Below are positions 46,126 through 57,393 of a stretch of DNA of 64,000 nt, piece after piece; positions within the stretch are counted from its first letter, which is position 1, and each line of letters starts with the position of its first letter. The notes under the pieces were generated by a model. It ran no database searches. It was not told the DNA's origin and saw only the letters and a list, made by a program, of their open reading frames with translations. A program made the translations under genes and the position numbers. The stretch is taken from NCBI RefSeq assembly GCF_900167335.1, contig NZ_FUXI01000009.1, forward strand, positions 31,287 through 95,286, written 5' to 3'. This DNA is from Pilibacter termitis. GTDB taxonomy: Bacteria > Bacillota > Bacilli > Lactobacillales > Streptococcaceae.

Positions 46126-47805
46126 ATGAGTAAAATCAATATTATTCCGTTGGCTGGTGTACGTGAAAACGGGAAAAATATGTATGTGTTAGAAGTAGAT
46201 GAAAATATTTTTGTATTAGATGCAGGGTTGAAATATCCTGAAAATGAACTGTTAGGGATTGATGTAGTGATTCCAGATTTCACGTATTTGGTGGAAAATA
46301 AAGAGCGTGTGGCAGGTGTGTTTTTAACGCATGGTCATGCAGATGCGATTGGTGCGTTGCCATACTTTTTGGCAGAAGTAGATGTGCCAGTTTTTGGTAG
46401 TGAGCTAACGATTGAGCTTGCAAAATTAAACGTTGAAAATTATCCTGAAACCAAAAATTTCCAAGAATTTCACGTAGTGGATGAGAATACGGAAATTGAT
46501 TTTGGAACGGTTGAGATTTCATTTTTCAAAACAACACATACGATTCCAGAATCTTTAGGGATTCAAGTGAAAACAGAAGACGGAAGTATCGTTTATACGG
46601 GAGATTTTAAATTTGACCAAGGTGCGATTCCAATGTATGCGACAGATTATGCTAGACTTGCAAACATTGGTGCAAGTGGTGTTTTGGCATTGCTTTCGGA
46701 TTCGTCAAATGCGGAAAATCCTGCTCAAGTGGCAAGTGAGCGGGAAATCGCCGAAGAAGTGGCGGAAGTTATCGCTTCTTGGGAGGGTCGCATTATTGTT
46801 GCCAGTGTCGCAAGTAACCTTGCACGTATTCAGCAGGTGTTAAAAGCGGCATGGCGTGTAAACCGTAAGGTTGTTATGAGCGGTGTTGATTTGGAGAGAA
46901 TTGTTCGGACTGCTATCCGATTGGGCAAAATTGAAGTACCAGATGAAAAAATGTTTATCACGTATAAAGAAATGAAACAATATGCGGACAACGAAATTTT
47001 GATTTTGGAAACAGGTCGCATGGGTGAGCCGATAAAATCTCTTCAACGTATGGCGAACGGACAACATAAGAATATCAGTATTCAAGAAGGAGACCTTGTT
47101 TACATTGTAACAACTCCGTCAATTGCCATGGAAACGGCTGTGGCAAAAGCTGAAGATATTGTCTACCGTGCAGGCGGTATTGTGAAAATGATTAACGAAA
47201 ATCTTCGTGTATCAGGTCATGCCAATCCAAATGATTTGAAATTGATGTTGAATTTGCTTAAACCGCAATTTTTAATTCCAGTTCAAGGAGAATATCGTCA
47301 ATTGCTTGCTCATGTTGAGCTTGCTCAAGAAATCGGGATTGATGAAAAACGTACCTATATTACACGTCGAGGAGACGTGCTAAGTTATGATAAACGTACC
47401 AACCGCTTTATTCCAAATAGTAGCGTACCTGCGGATAATGTGATGATTGACGGTTTAGGTGTAGGGGATATTGGCAATATTGTTTTGCGGGATCGTAAGA
47501 TTTTGTCAGAAGACGGGATTTTAGTAGCTGTGACAACAATTAGCAGACGTGAGAAGAAAATTATCTCCAAACCACAAGTTACGAGCAGAGGATTTGTGTA
47601 CCAACGCACAAGTCGTGACATTTTGAAAGAAAGTAGTAAAATTGTCGAGGAAGTGCTGGAAAAACACCTAGATAAAAGTGATTTCGAGTGGGGAATGCTC
47701 AAACAAGACATTCGTGACCACCTAGCAAGATATTTATTTGAACAAACAAAACGCCGTCCTGTTATACTACCTGTTATTATGGAGGGGACACCAAAGAGGA
47801 AATAA
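46126..47805 (+). CDS. rnjB: Ribonuclease J2
   Basis: 559 residues, RNase J length. Metallo-beta-lactamase plus beta-CASP fold: LTHGHADAIGALPY (68-80), YTGDFKFDQ, LLSDSSNAENP and VSGHANPNDLKLMLNLLKPQFLIPVQGEYRQL in part. Two active-site changes mark the J2 type: the motif HxHxDH is H69-x-H71-x-D73-A74, and the later catalytic His of J1 (PVHGEYR) is Gln here (PVQGEYR). J2 is the weak or structural partner of RNase J1 in mRNA decay and 5' processing. AGAGAGAGG upstream. Confidence 0.9.
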   Translation: MSKINIIPLAGVRENGKNMYVLEVDENIFVLDAGLKYPENELLGIDVVIPDFTYLVENKERVAGVFLTHGHADAIGALPYFLAEVDVPVFGSELTIELAKLNVENYPETKNFQEFHVVDENTEIDFGTVEISFFKTTHTIPESLGIQVKTEDGSIVYTGDFKFDQGAIPMYATDYARLANIGASGVLALLSDSSNAENPAQVASEREIAEEVAEVIASWEGRIIVASVASNLARIQQVLKAAWRVNRKVVMSGVDLERIVRTAIRLGKIEVPDEKMFITYKEMKQYADNEILILETGRMGEPIKSLQRMANGQHKNISIQEGDLVYIVTTPSIAMETAVAKAEDIVYRAGGIVKMINENLRVSGHANPNDLKLMLNLLKPQFLIPVQGEYRQLLAHVELAQEIGIDEKRTYITRRGDVLSYDKRTNRFIPNSSVPADNVMIDGLGVGDIGNIVLRDRKILSEDGILVAVTTISRREKKIISKPQVTSRGFVYQRTSRDILKESSKIVEEVLEKHLDKSDFEWGMLKQDIRDHLARYLFEQTKRRPVILPVIMEGTPKRK

Positions 47806-47810
47806 TGAAT

Positions 47811-47849
47811 AGCACGCATGAACGAAAAATCATGCGTGCTTATTTTTTC
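47811..47849. terminator. Bidirectional terminator between rnjB and malG
   Basis: AGCACGCATGA and TCATGCGTGCT, 11-bp perfect stem, T run on the right; converging genes. Confidence 0.88.
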
Positions 47850-47872
47850 TTCTGAAGAAACGTGGGAATGAC

Positions 47873-48712
47873 TTATCCTTTCACTCCGCCAGCAGTAATC
47901 CCTTCGACATAGTATTTTTGCATGAAGATAAAGAGAATCGTAATTGGGATTGCAATCAATACACAACCAGCAGTAAAAGTCATAAACCAGTTGTTAATTT
48001 TATCTGCTGACACCATTGTAAAGAGTCCAATCGCAACAGTATATTTTTGCGTTTGGTCTCCTAGGATAACTTTGGCAAAGATAAAGTCCATCCATGGCCC
48101 CATAAAACTCATAAGAGCGGTGTAAACGATGATTGGCTTAGAAAGTGGCAAAGTAATTTTAAAGAAAATATCTGCCTTTGTCGCTCCGTCAATCATTGCC
48201 GACTCATCAAGTGAATAAGGAATGGTGTCGAAAAATCCTTTTGCAATATAAAAACCAAGAGCAGAGCCTGCTGAGTACACAATAATAAGTGCAATCAATG
48301 TTTGGTCTAAGTTGACTGCTTTTAAAATGTAATAAATCGCAATCATGCTCATAAATCCGGGGAACATATTCAAAACTAACGCAAGTTTTAAGAAACGGTT
48401 GCGGAATTTGAATTTAATCCGAGAAAGTGAGTAAGCCATTGCCATGGTGATAAAGGTTGAAAGTACCATTGTGCAAAGTGCTACAAGCAACGTATTCATA
48501 AACCAACGAGCAAATGGAAAACTATCATTCGTAAAAAGTTTTGCATAGTTAGCAAATGTAAAGTTTTTTGGAATGATATAAGGTACTGCCATCGCTCCTT
48601 CGCCACGCAGACTCGTCATGACAATCCAAAAAATTGGAAACAGCCAAATCACAGCAAGAACGGCAAGAATGATATAAACGATTGCTAAATTGATTGTTTT
48701 TTGTTTTTTCAT
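47873..48712 (-). CDS. malG: Maltodextrin ABC transporter permease MalG-like
   Basis: 279 residues with six transmembrane helices and the MalG-type EAA loop DESAMIDGATKADIFFKITLP (about 178-198, quoted in part: SAMIDGATKADIFF). Start overlaps the malF stop by one base. Last gene of malEFG. Family: CUT1 sugar importers; the substrate is inferred from neighbouring glucan hydrolases. No ATPase gene here, so a shared MsmX/MalK-type ATPase elsewhere is expected. Confidence 0.93.
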   Translation of the reverse strand: MKKQKTINLAIVYIILAVLAVIWLFPIFWIVMTSLRGEGAMAVPYIIPKNFTFANYAKLFTNDSFPFARWFMNTLLVALCTMVLSTFITMAMAYSLSRIKFKFRNRFLKLALVLNMFPGFMSMIAIYYILKAVNLDQTLIALIIVYSAGSALGFYIAKGFFDTIPYSLDESAMIDGATKADIFFKITLPLSKPIIVYTALMSFMGPWMDFIFAKVILGDQTQKYTVAIGLFTMVSADKINNWFMTFTAGCVLIAIPITILFIFMQKYYVEGITAGGVKG

Positions 48713-50073
48713 TAGATTGCCCCGCCTTCCTTGTAAGATTTTGTGCGTGTATAAGCAAGCAAGCTAAATACTGCTGAAAGTGTAAAGATTAAGATACCGA
48801 TAACCGAAGCGATGTTGTAATCAGCCGCTTCGACTGTTAGTTTAAATAGCCATGTGACAAGTAAATCCGTTTCTCCTGCTTGGTAGAAAGTGGAGTTTGT
48901 AGGTCCTCCGCCTGTCAAGAGATAAATAACGTTGAAGTTATTAATATTTCCGATAAATTGCTGAATAAGCGTTGGGGTCATAATCAGCAAAATTTGCGGA
49001 AATGTGATAGATTTGAAAATCTGGAATTTGTTTGCTCCGTCAATTTCCGCCGCCTCGATTTGCTCTGTTGGCAAGTTTAGAATGATACCAGTTGAAATGA
49101 GCATGGTAACAGGAATCCCCACCCACATATTGACGAAAATAATGGAGAATTTTGCCCAAGTTCCGTCAGAGAGAAATGGCAATGGCTGGGAGATTAAGTG
49201 TGCTTTTTCCAGCAAAGTGTTCACAGGTCCCCAGTCAGAAAGCATATTTCTCATGATTAAGAGTGAAACGAATTGTGGTACAGCCATGGTGATGACAAAC
49301 AACGTCCGCCACATTTTTTTGAATTTCAACCCTTTTGTGTTAATCAATAAAGCTAAAATAATACCAAAGAAGAAATTGGTTACTGTTGCAAATACTGCCC
49401 AAATGAGCGTCCATGTCAAAAGAGGAATAAAAGTTCCAGCCATACGTCCTGCGAAAATATTTCCAAAGTTGGAAAGACCTACCCAATCGAACAAATGTTT
49501 AGGTGGCAAATGACTATGGTCGTAGTTTGTGAAGGCAAGTAAAATCATATAAACCAAAGGCAAAATGGTCAAGCATAGTACGCCAATCAGCGGAATACTC
49601 ATCAAAGTCATGTGAAAACGACCGTCTGCAAGAGTTTTAAAGTCTTGAATGATTGTCGGTGCTTTTTTCTTTTCTTTGCGTAAAAGGAAGATTTTACGAT
49701 TTGCTTTCAATCCGCACCAAAATACATAGACATACACTAAAGTGAAAATAACAGAGGCAAGCCCGAAAATCATCAAAAGCATGGAATTGTCTCCTTCTTG
49801 AGCAATCTGCATTTTGATACCGTCTTTTACGACTTCCTTGATTCCTTGTGTTTTCGTTCCTAATGTAATCAATCCCTGAACAGCAGGAATGACTTGTACG
49901 AAAAATGTAAGGAAAAAGAGAATTTCTGCAACGAGAAAAGCCAAGCCTTTTACAAATTGTTTGGCACGTAAATTATTCAAACCGCTAATCAAGAACGAAA
50001 GTTTTGTAAAGACATCTCCCTCTTGAAAAACGGTTTTCATTGAGATTTGTTCATCTAATAATTTCTTATCCAT
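48712..50073 (-). CDS. malF: Maltodextrin ABC transporter permease MalF-like
   Basis: 453 residues. The N-terminal extra helices and a loop (about 30-130) precede the core permease with EAA loop EQIEAAEIDGANKFQIFKSI (about 345-364) and the typical GGGPTNSTFYQAGETDLL. ATG preceded by GAAAGGACTGG. Membrane subunit pairing with MalG. Confidence 0.94.
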   Translation of the reverse strand: MDKKLLDEQISMKTVFQEGDVFTKLSFLISGLNNLRAKQFVKGLAFLVAEILFFLTFFVQVIPAVQGLITLGTKTQGIKEVVKDGIKMQIAQEGDNSMLLMIFGLASVIFTLVYVYVFWCGLKANRKIFLLRKEKKKAPTIIQDFKTLADGRFHMTLMSIPLIGVLCLTILPLVYMILLAFTNYDHSHLPPKHLFDWVGLSNFGNIFAGRMAGTFIPLLTWTLIWAVFATVTNFFFGIILALLINTKGLKFKKMWRTLFVITMAVPQFVSLLIMRNMLSDWGPVNTLLEKAHLISQPLPFLSDGTWAKFSIIFVNMWVGIPVTMLISTGIILNLPTEQIEAAEIDGANKFQIFKSITFPQILLIMTPTLIQQFIGNINNFNVIYLLTGGGPTNSTFYQAGETDLLVTWLFKLTVEAADYNIASVIGILIFTLSAVFSLLAYTRTKSYKEGGAI

Positions 50074-50107
50074 GATACCAGTCCTTTCAAGGAAATTTTG
50101 TTGCTAT

Positions 50108-50195
50108 GGATACCTCTAAAAACTCATGATTATCCTAAAAAGCTTACCTATAAAATCAGCAAATCAAGGCTTAATTAAAATTTTTAGAGCTACCC
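50108..50195. mobile_element. Family B MITE, degenerate (B6), between malE and malF
   Basis: GGATACCTCTAAAAACTC at the left and TTTTTAGAGCTACCC at the right; interior mostly replaced and no clear target repeat. Lies in the malE-malF gap. Confidence 0.65.
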
Positions 50196-50251
50196 ACCAA
50201 CCATTTTTTTCATAAACTACCTACTTTTTTACAAAATTATTCATGCTCATT

Positions 50252-50278
50252 CTCGTGCATAAGTTTTTTATGCACGAG
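50252..50278 (-). terminator. Strong hairpin in malE-malF gap
   Basis: CTCGTGCATAA and TTATGCACGAG, an 11-bp stem within a larger one (TCATTCTC..GAGAATGA), just after the malE stop in the direction of transcription. No long T run follows, so it may act as an mRNA stabiliser or partial terminator that raises MalE over MalFG. Confidence 0.65.
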
Positions 50279-50305
50279 AGCGAGAATGATTTTACTTTTT
50301 ACTTT

Positions 50306-51565
50306 TTATTTTTGACCAGAAATATCTTTCATCAATTGATCTAATTTCGCTTGGAATTGGTCAGCTTTGATTTTTCCGTTGAAACTATCGCTCATTACAG
50401 CGGCAGATGAAGTCCAGAAGTTTGTCATTTCAGGAATTTTTGGCATAACTACGGAATAAGCAGGGTCGCTCATTTTTACAACTGCTTGAGCCATTTCGTC
50501 ATTTTTCACATAATCAGCCTCTTGGATTGCCTTGACAGAAGGTACGATATTGCGTGTTTTGTCTTTAAATTGCATTTCTTGCACTTTATCGCTTGATAAG
50601 TAATCTGCAAGTTTGTATGCAGCAGCAATTTGCTCAGCATTTCCGTTTGCAGCCGCTTGGTTTACTGCGTACAATTTCACGCCCAAGAATGATTTTTGTT
50701 GCACTTCTTGTCCGCCAATTGTTACTTTTGGATAAACAGCAATTCCAAGTTTGTCTTCGCCACCGACTGCCTCAACGGCTTTGTCTTTATCCCAAGGACC
50801 AGATTCAAATGAGGCAATCGCACCGTTTTGGAATTTAGAAATTGTGTCGTCACCCACATTTACAAATCCTTTATTGTTTGCCTGATCAGCAATCCATTGA
50901 AGAACTGCTACACCTTTTTCATTGTTCCAGTTCGTGCCGTTTGCATCTTCTCCGTTTTCACCAAACAATGTGTCGCCCACGCTCATGAACAAAGGTCCAA
51001 ACTGATAAGCGTTCACTGCTTTAAGGTTGGCACCGAAAGTTGCTTTAGAAGTAATATTTTCATATGTTGCAACATCTTCAGCAGAAAGTTTTTCTTTGTT
51101 GTAGAAAAGAACTTGTGACTCGATTCCGTAAGGGAATGCGTAAGTTTTTCCTTTGTATTCTGCACCAGAAGCGGCATTTTCTGTATCATCTTTTTTGATT
51201 TTTTCAGTGTATTGCTCTGGGATTTCTTGGATTACTCCACTGTCTACCAATTGACCAAGTTGGTCATGTGGCATAGAGAAAACGTCAGCAGCTTTAGAAG
51301 GATCTTTTTTCACGTTTTCTTGAGCTTTAGCATCTTCCGTTTCGATGACGTTGACTTTTACTTTAGGATTTTCTTTGTTGAAATCAGCAAGAGCTTTTTC
51401 ATAGAATTTTTTAGAGTCGGTTGTTACCCAAAGTTTAACAGTTGTTTTGTCGTCGCTACTTGCTTTGTCGTCTTTTTTCTCATTGCTACCACAACCAGCA
51501 AGAGCTACGGCACAGGTTGAAAGTACGATACCACCTGTAAGGATACGTTTAAAATTGTTGTTCAT
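50306..51565 (-). CDS. malE: Maltodextrin-binding lipoprotein MalE-like
   Basis: 419 residues from ATG 51565 with a perfect AGGAGG. Lipoprotein signal peptide with lipobox LAGC (Cys25). Family 1 solute-binding protein: KLWVTTDSKKFYEKALADFNKENP, DVFSMPHDQLGQLVDSGVIQEIP, and a C-terminal helix-rich lobe. Processed by Lgt; delivers maltodextrin to MalFG. Promoter TTGACA-17-CATAAT at 51614-51642 holds a LacI-type operator in its spacer. Confidence 0.94.
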   Translation of the reverse strand: MNNNFKRILTGGIVLSTCAVALAGCGSNEKKDDKASSDDKTTVKLWVTTDSKKFYEKALADFNKENPKVKVNVIETEDAKAQENVKKDPSKAADVFSMPHDQLGQLVDSGVIQEIPEQYTEKIKKDDTENAASGAEYKGKTYAFPYGIESQVLFYNKEKLSAEDVATYENITSKATFGANLKAVNAYQFGPLFMSVGDTLFGENGEDANGTNWNNEKGVAVLQWIADQANNKGFVNVGDDTISKFQNGAIASFESGPWDKDKAVEAVGGEDKLGIAVYPKVTIGGQEVQQKSFLGVKLYAVNQAAANGNAEQIAAAYKLADYLSSDKVQEMQFKDKTRNIVPSVKAIQEADYVKNDEMAQAVVKMSDPAYSVVMPKIPEMTNFWTSSAAVMSDSFNGKIKADQFQAKLDQLMKDISGQK

Positions 51566-51613
51566 GTTGTTTTTCCTCCTACGAAAAAATGTATTATGTT
51601 TGACTACGCTTAC

Positions 51614-51642
51614 ATTATGCAATCGTTTGCGACAGATGTCAA
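51614..51642 (-). promoter_or_regulatory. malEFG promoter with operator in spacer
   Basis: Minus strand TTGACA, 17 bases, CATAAT; the spacer contains GCAAACGATTGC, a near-palindrome with central CG. Bound repressor would block RNA polymerase directly. Confidence 0.82.
51617..51631. promoter_or_regulatory. LacI/CcpA-type operator O1 (malE side)
   Basis: ATGCAATCGTTTGCG. Core GCAATCGTTTGCG is identical to the site at 51820. It fits both a MalR operator and cre with one mismatch; sharing between two promoters favours the local LacI regulator. Confidence 0.75.
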
Positions 51643-51818
51643 GAGAAAAGTAAAAGAAATTTAAAAAATATATTTTTTTCTTTATAAATTGGTCTGGAAA
51701 AATAGTAGGTATTTTTATATCAATATAATGAAAGAGTGTGGGTATTTCTATAAAAATAAAGAAAAAGAGAGGTTAAAAAAAGTAAAGTTTTTATTTTTTT
51801 AGTAGAAGAATAAAATAG

Positions 51819-51833
51819 AGCAATCGTTTGCGT
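51819..51833. promoter_or_regulatory. LacI/CcpA-type operator O2 (hydrolase side)
   Basis: AGCAATCGTTTGCGT, same 13-base core as O1, just upstream of the -35 box of the plus-strand promoter. Confidence 0.75.
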
Positions 51834-51839
51834 AAATTC

Positions 51840-51868
51840 TTGCGTTTTCGACTTCGTTATGTCATAAT
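51840..51868 (+). promoter_or_regulatory. Promoter of the maltodextrin-hydrolase operon
   Basis: TTGCGT, 17 bases, CATAAT. Confidence 0.65.
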
Positions 51869-51881
51869 AGAAACGAAATGA

Positions 51882-51896
51882 TTGAAAACGCTTTGT
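51882..51896 (+). promoter_or_regulatory. Candidate cre site overlapping transcription start
   Basis: TTGAAAACGCTTTGT matches cre with one mismatch; lies about 14 bases past the -10 box, a position suited to CcpA repression. Confidence 0.65.
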
Positions 51897-51954
51897 TGGG
51901 AAAAGATTCGACAAAGTGCTGATTTTATAAAAAAAACAAAGGGGCAAAACCAAC

Positions 51955-53730
51955 ATGAACAAAGCAGCAATTTATCATCGTCCAGAAAGTGAATATGCGT
52001 TTTTATATACAAAAGATGAGTTGCGTTTGCGACTTCGTACGGCGTTGGACGATATTGAAAAAGTAGAAGTGATTTATGGTGATCCATATGAATGGCTAGG
52101 TGGCGTGTGGAAATCTAAGTGTGCGGAAATGAAAAAAACACTAGCGACAGATACGCACCAATATTGGACGAGCAGTGTAAATGCACCGTACAATCGTTTA
52201 AATTATGGATTTATTTTGACGGATACGGCAGGGGTGCAAATTTTTTATGGCGACCAAGGTGTTGAGGACGTTGTTGCAACAAGTGAAACGGAATCCTCTG
52301 GACTTATGGGGAGCAAGAATTACTTCAAAATGCCGTATTTTCAAGAAATTGATCGATTTAAGCCAGTAGAATGGGTGAAAGAAACCGTTTGGTATCAAAT
52401 TTTCCCGGAACGCTTTGCCAATGGTGAGTCGGCGAACGACAATGAGAACACGAAACAATGGAATCCAGACGACCACCCAGAAAGAGAAGATTTCTACGGA
52501 GGTGATTTGCGAGGGATTATTGACCATTTAGATTATTTGGAAGAATTAGGGATAAATGGCTTGTACTTATGCCCAATTTTTGAGGCTCCTAGCAATCACA
52601 AATATGATACAATGGACTATAAAAAAATAGATAGGCATTTTGGAACAGACAAAGATTTTAAGGAGCTAGTTGAAAAAGCTCATGCTCGTGGGATTCGAGT
52701 AATGCTTGATGCCGTGTTCAATCATATTGGTGACAAAAGTCCGCAATGGCAAGATGTCGTTCAAAACGGCAAAAACTCAAAATATGTAGATTGGTTTCAC
52801 ATTCATGAGTTTCCTGTTGGTTATAAACCACTGGACGAGCATAATGATGATTCTACCTACGAAACATTTGCGTTTACGCACCGTATGCCAAAATTGAACA
52901 CCGCTAATCCAGAAGTTCAACGCTATTTGCTAGATATTGCAACGTATTGGATTCGTGAATTTGACATTGACGCATGGCGACTTGATGTGGCAAATGAGGT
53001 TGATCATCACTTTTGGAAATTATTCAAAACAGCTTGTGAAAAGGAAAAAGAAGATTTTTATATTGTCGGAGAAATTTGGACGAGTGCTCAAAGCTGGTTG
53101 AATGGCGATGAATTTACAGCGGTTATGAACTATGCGTTTACTGGTGCGATTGTGGATTATTTTGCAAAAGGGAAAATTACGCTTGAAAAAATGGTGAGTA
53201 ATTTGAATACGCAATTAATGCTCAATCGTGATCAGACCAATCAGATGATGTTCAATTTACTTGACAGCCATGACGCTCCTCGGGTTCTCACGCTTGCCAA
53301 AGAAGACAAAGATGTTCTCAAGCAAATGTTTGCATTTTTATTCTTACAATGTGGTACGCCAGACATTTATTACGGAACAGAAGTTGGCATGATTGGTGAG
53401 GATGACCCAGATAACCGTAAACCAATGGAGTGGCGAGAAGAAAAACAAGATGTAGACTTGTTTGCGTTTTTCAAAAAACTTATCGCTTTTCGTAAGGAAA
53501 ATAGTCAATTGCTTTCAGAAGGTGAATTGCACTGGAGCGTGGTTGACGAGGAAAAAGGCATAATACAGCTAATCAGAACATTAGGTGAAAGTAAAATGAT
53601 TGGTACGTTTAATACAGGAGAGGAAGTTGTCAAAGGTGAATTTGGAGAAATCATTTTGACCAACCTTGCGGCACACGTTGACTCAAAAGTTGAAATTGCA
53701 CCAAAAGGTTTTGTACTTTCCGTGTCTTAG
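51955..53730 (+). CDS. Cyclomaltodextrinase/neopullulanase-type GH13 enzyme
   Basis: 591 residues with an N-terminal beta domain (about 1-125) typical of GH13 subfamily 20. Catalytic barrel: MLDAVFNHIG (region I), WRLDVANE with nucleophile Asp (about 344), IVGEIW with acid Glu (about 374) and LLDSHD (region IV). Hydrolyses cyclodextrins, pullulan and short maltodextrins, giving maltose and glucose. No signal peptide, so intracellular, acting on imported dextrins. First gene of the plus-strand operon. AAAGGGG upstream of ATG. Confidence 0.92.
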   Translation: MNKAAIYHRPESEYAFLYTKDELRLRLRTALDDIEKVEVIYGDPYEWLGGVWKSKCAEMKKTLATDTHQYWTSSVNAPYNRLNYGFILTDTAGVQIFYGDQGVEDVVATSETESSGLMGSKNYFKMPYFQEIDRFKPVEWVKETVWYQIFPERFANGESANDNENTKQWNPDDHPEREDFYGGDLRGIIDHLDYLEELGINGLYLCPIFEAPSNHKYDTMDYKKIDRHFGTDKDFKELVEKAHARGIRVMLDAVFNHIGDKSPQWQDVVQNGKNSKYVDWFHIHEFPVGYKPLDEHNDDSTYETFAFTHRMPKLNTANPEVQRYLLDIATYWIREFDIDAWRLDVANEVDHHFWKLFKTACEKEKEDFYIVGEIWTSAQSWLNGDEFTAVMNYAFTGAIVDYFAKGKITLEKMVSNLNTQLMLNRDQTNQMMFNLLDSHDAPRVLTLAKEDKDVLKQMFAFLFLQCGTPDIYYGTEVGMIGEDDPDNRKPMEWREEKQDVDLFAFFKKLIAFRKENSQLLSEGELHWSVVDEEKGIIQLIRTLGESKMIGTFNTGEEVVKGEFGEIILTNLAAHVDSKVEIAPKGFVLSVS

Positions 53731-53747
53731 CTTTCTTGTCTAAGCTG

Positions 53748-53765
53748 AGTTTTTAGAGTTGCATA
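53748..53765. repeat. Solo right end of a family B MITE
   Basis: GAGTTTTTAGAGTTGCAT resembles the right inverted repeat (GAGTTTTTAGAGGTGCCC) at 14 of 18 positions; no left end found. Confidence 0.4.
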
Positions 53766-53787
53766 TGGATTTAGAGAGGGGAAGAAG

Positions 53788-55718
<1,931 letters not shown>

Positions 55719-55731
55719 AGGGTAGTAAGTT

Positions 55732-57381
55732 ATGGAAAATAAAAACAATCATTGGTGGCAAAATGCCGTAGGCTACCAAATTTATCCTAAAAGTTTTAAA
55801 GATACGAATGATGACGGGATTGGTGATATTCAAGGAATCATTCAACAACTTCCTTATTTGAAGGAATTAGGAGTGGATTTTCTGTGGATTAACCCTCTTT
55901 ATCAGTCGCCGAATGTTGACCATGGGTATGATATTTCAGATTTTCGTGCGGTGCAAGAAGAATTTGGCACGATAGAAGATTTGAAAGAATTGCTTGAAAA
56001 AGCTCATAGGTTAGACATCAAAATTTTAATGGATTTAGTCGTCAATCACACAAGTGATCAGCACCCTTGGTTTATCAAAAGTCGTAAAAGCAAAGACAAT
56101 CCGTATCGCAATTATTATCATTGGGTAGATGCGACACCAGAAAAATGTCCGAATGACTGGCAAAGTTTTTTTGGCGGTTCAACGTGGGAATATGATGAAG
56201 CAACAAATCAGGCATATTTTCATATTTTTTACAAAGAACAACCCGATTTGAATTGGAAAAATGAAAAAATGCGTCAGGAAATTTATGAGATGATTCGTTT
56301 TTGGCTTGATTTGGGGATTGACGGATTTCGATTAGATGCGATTAGTCATATTCAAAAAGAGGACTGGAATTTTCAGATTACCGACAATCAATGGGCACCA
56401 TTTATGAATGTAAATGGCATTGAGCAATATATGAGTGAGTTGAAGGAAATTTTTTCTGCCTACGACATTTTGACCGTCGGAGAAGCAAGTGGAGTTACAA
56501 GTAAAAAAGCACGTCAATGGACAAATGAGAACGGCTATATCAATATGATTTTTGAGCTAGAGCATAATCACAGAAAAGGTGTAGCTGGTTATGAAAAAAT
56601 GGATATTTTGGGCTATAAAAAAACAATGGCTCGTTGGCAAAAAGATTTAGCACATGAGGGGTGGAACGCTCTTTACATTGAAAACCACGACAATCCACGC
56701 ATGAATACGGTAATGGGTAACGAAACAGAAAAATCAGCCAAAGCAATTGCCACAGCTTATTTATTGCTCAAAGGCACGCCATTTATTTATCAAGGGCAAG
56801 AGCTTGGTATGACGAATACTGTGTTTGAAACGATTGGTGAAATGGACGATTTGAGTGATAAACATCGTTATCAACTGCTGGTGGAAAGTGGAGTGGACGA
56901 AAAACTTGCGTTGCAACAAGTTTCCAATTGGTCACGAGACCATTCGAGAACACCAATGCAATGGAGTGATGCAGAAAACGCAGGTTTTACCAATGGGAAA
57001 TCATGGCTAAAAACCAATCCAAGCTATAAGAAAATCAATGTAGAACATCAAAAAAATGATGAACATTCTGTTTTCAATTATTACAAAAAATTGATTGCAC
57101 TTAGAAAGAGTGAAGAAACACTTACGTTTGGTGCGTTTGAATTGCTACTAGCACATGATGAAGATACATTTATTTATTTAAGGAAAACAGAAGAAAAAGA
57201 AATCCTCGTTTTAACAAATCTAAGCGAGAAGGTAAAGAAAATTACTTTACCAAATAAAATTACGAACAAAAATTGGCAACTCCTACTCTCCAACACAAAT
57301 GAACAATTGATTCAAAAGCATTTTGAGATGAACGCGTTTGATGCGTTTGTGTTTGAGCGTAGTATGAAACAAGGAAAATAA
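55732..57381 (+). CDS. GH13 alpha-glucosidase 2
   Basis: 549 residues. [44 protein letters not shown] with nucleophile Asp (about 201), TVGEASG with acid Glu (about 251) and ENHDNPR. Here the residue after the nucleophile is Ala, unlike the Val of the preceding paralogue, suggesting alpha-1,4 preference, so the pair may divide linkages. GTAGTAAG upstream; 13 bases after the previous gene. Cytoplasmic. Confidence 0.9.
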   Translation: MENKNNHWWQNAVGYQIYPKSFKDTNDDGIGDIQGIIQQLPYLKELGVDFLWINPLYQSPNVDHGYDISDFRAVQEEFGTIEDLKELLEKAHRLDIKILMDLVVNHTSDQHPWFIKSRKSKDNPYRNYYHWVDATPEKCPNDWQSFFGGSTWEYDEATNQAYFHIFYKEQPDLNWKNEKMRQEIYEMIRFWLDLGIDGFRLDAISHIQKEDWNFQITDNQWAPFMNVNGIEQYMSELKEIFSAYDILTVGEASGVTSKKARQWTNENGYINMIFELEHNHRKGVAGYEKMDILGYKKTMARWQKDLAHEGWNALYIENHDNPRMNTVMGNETEKSAKAIATAYLLLKGTPFIYQGQELGMTNTVFETIGEMDDLSDKHRYQLLVESGVDEKLALQQVSNWSRDHSRTPMQWSDAENAGFTNGKSWLKTNPSYKKINVEHQKNDEHSVFNYYKKLIALRKSEETLTFGAFELLLAHDEDTFIYLRKTEEKEILVLTNLSEKVKKITLPNKITNKNWQLLLSNTNEQLIQKHFEMNAFDAFVFERSMKQGK

Positions 57382-57393
57382 GGAGACTAGAAA

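Noticed and set aside
47385..47966. Minus-strand 193-codon frame opposite rnjB
   Set aside because: Overlaps rnjB and malG, lacks a start signal and any family feature.
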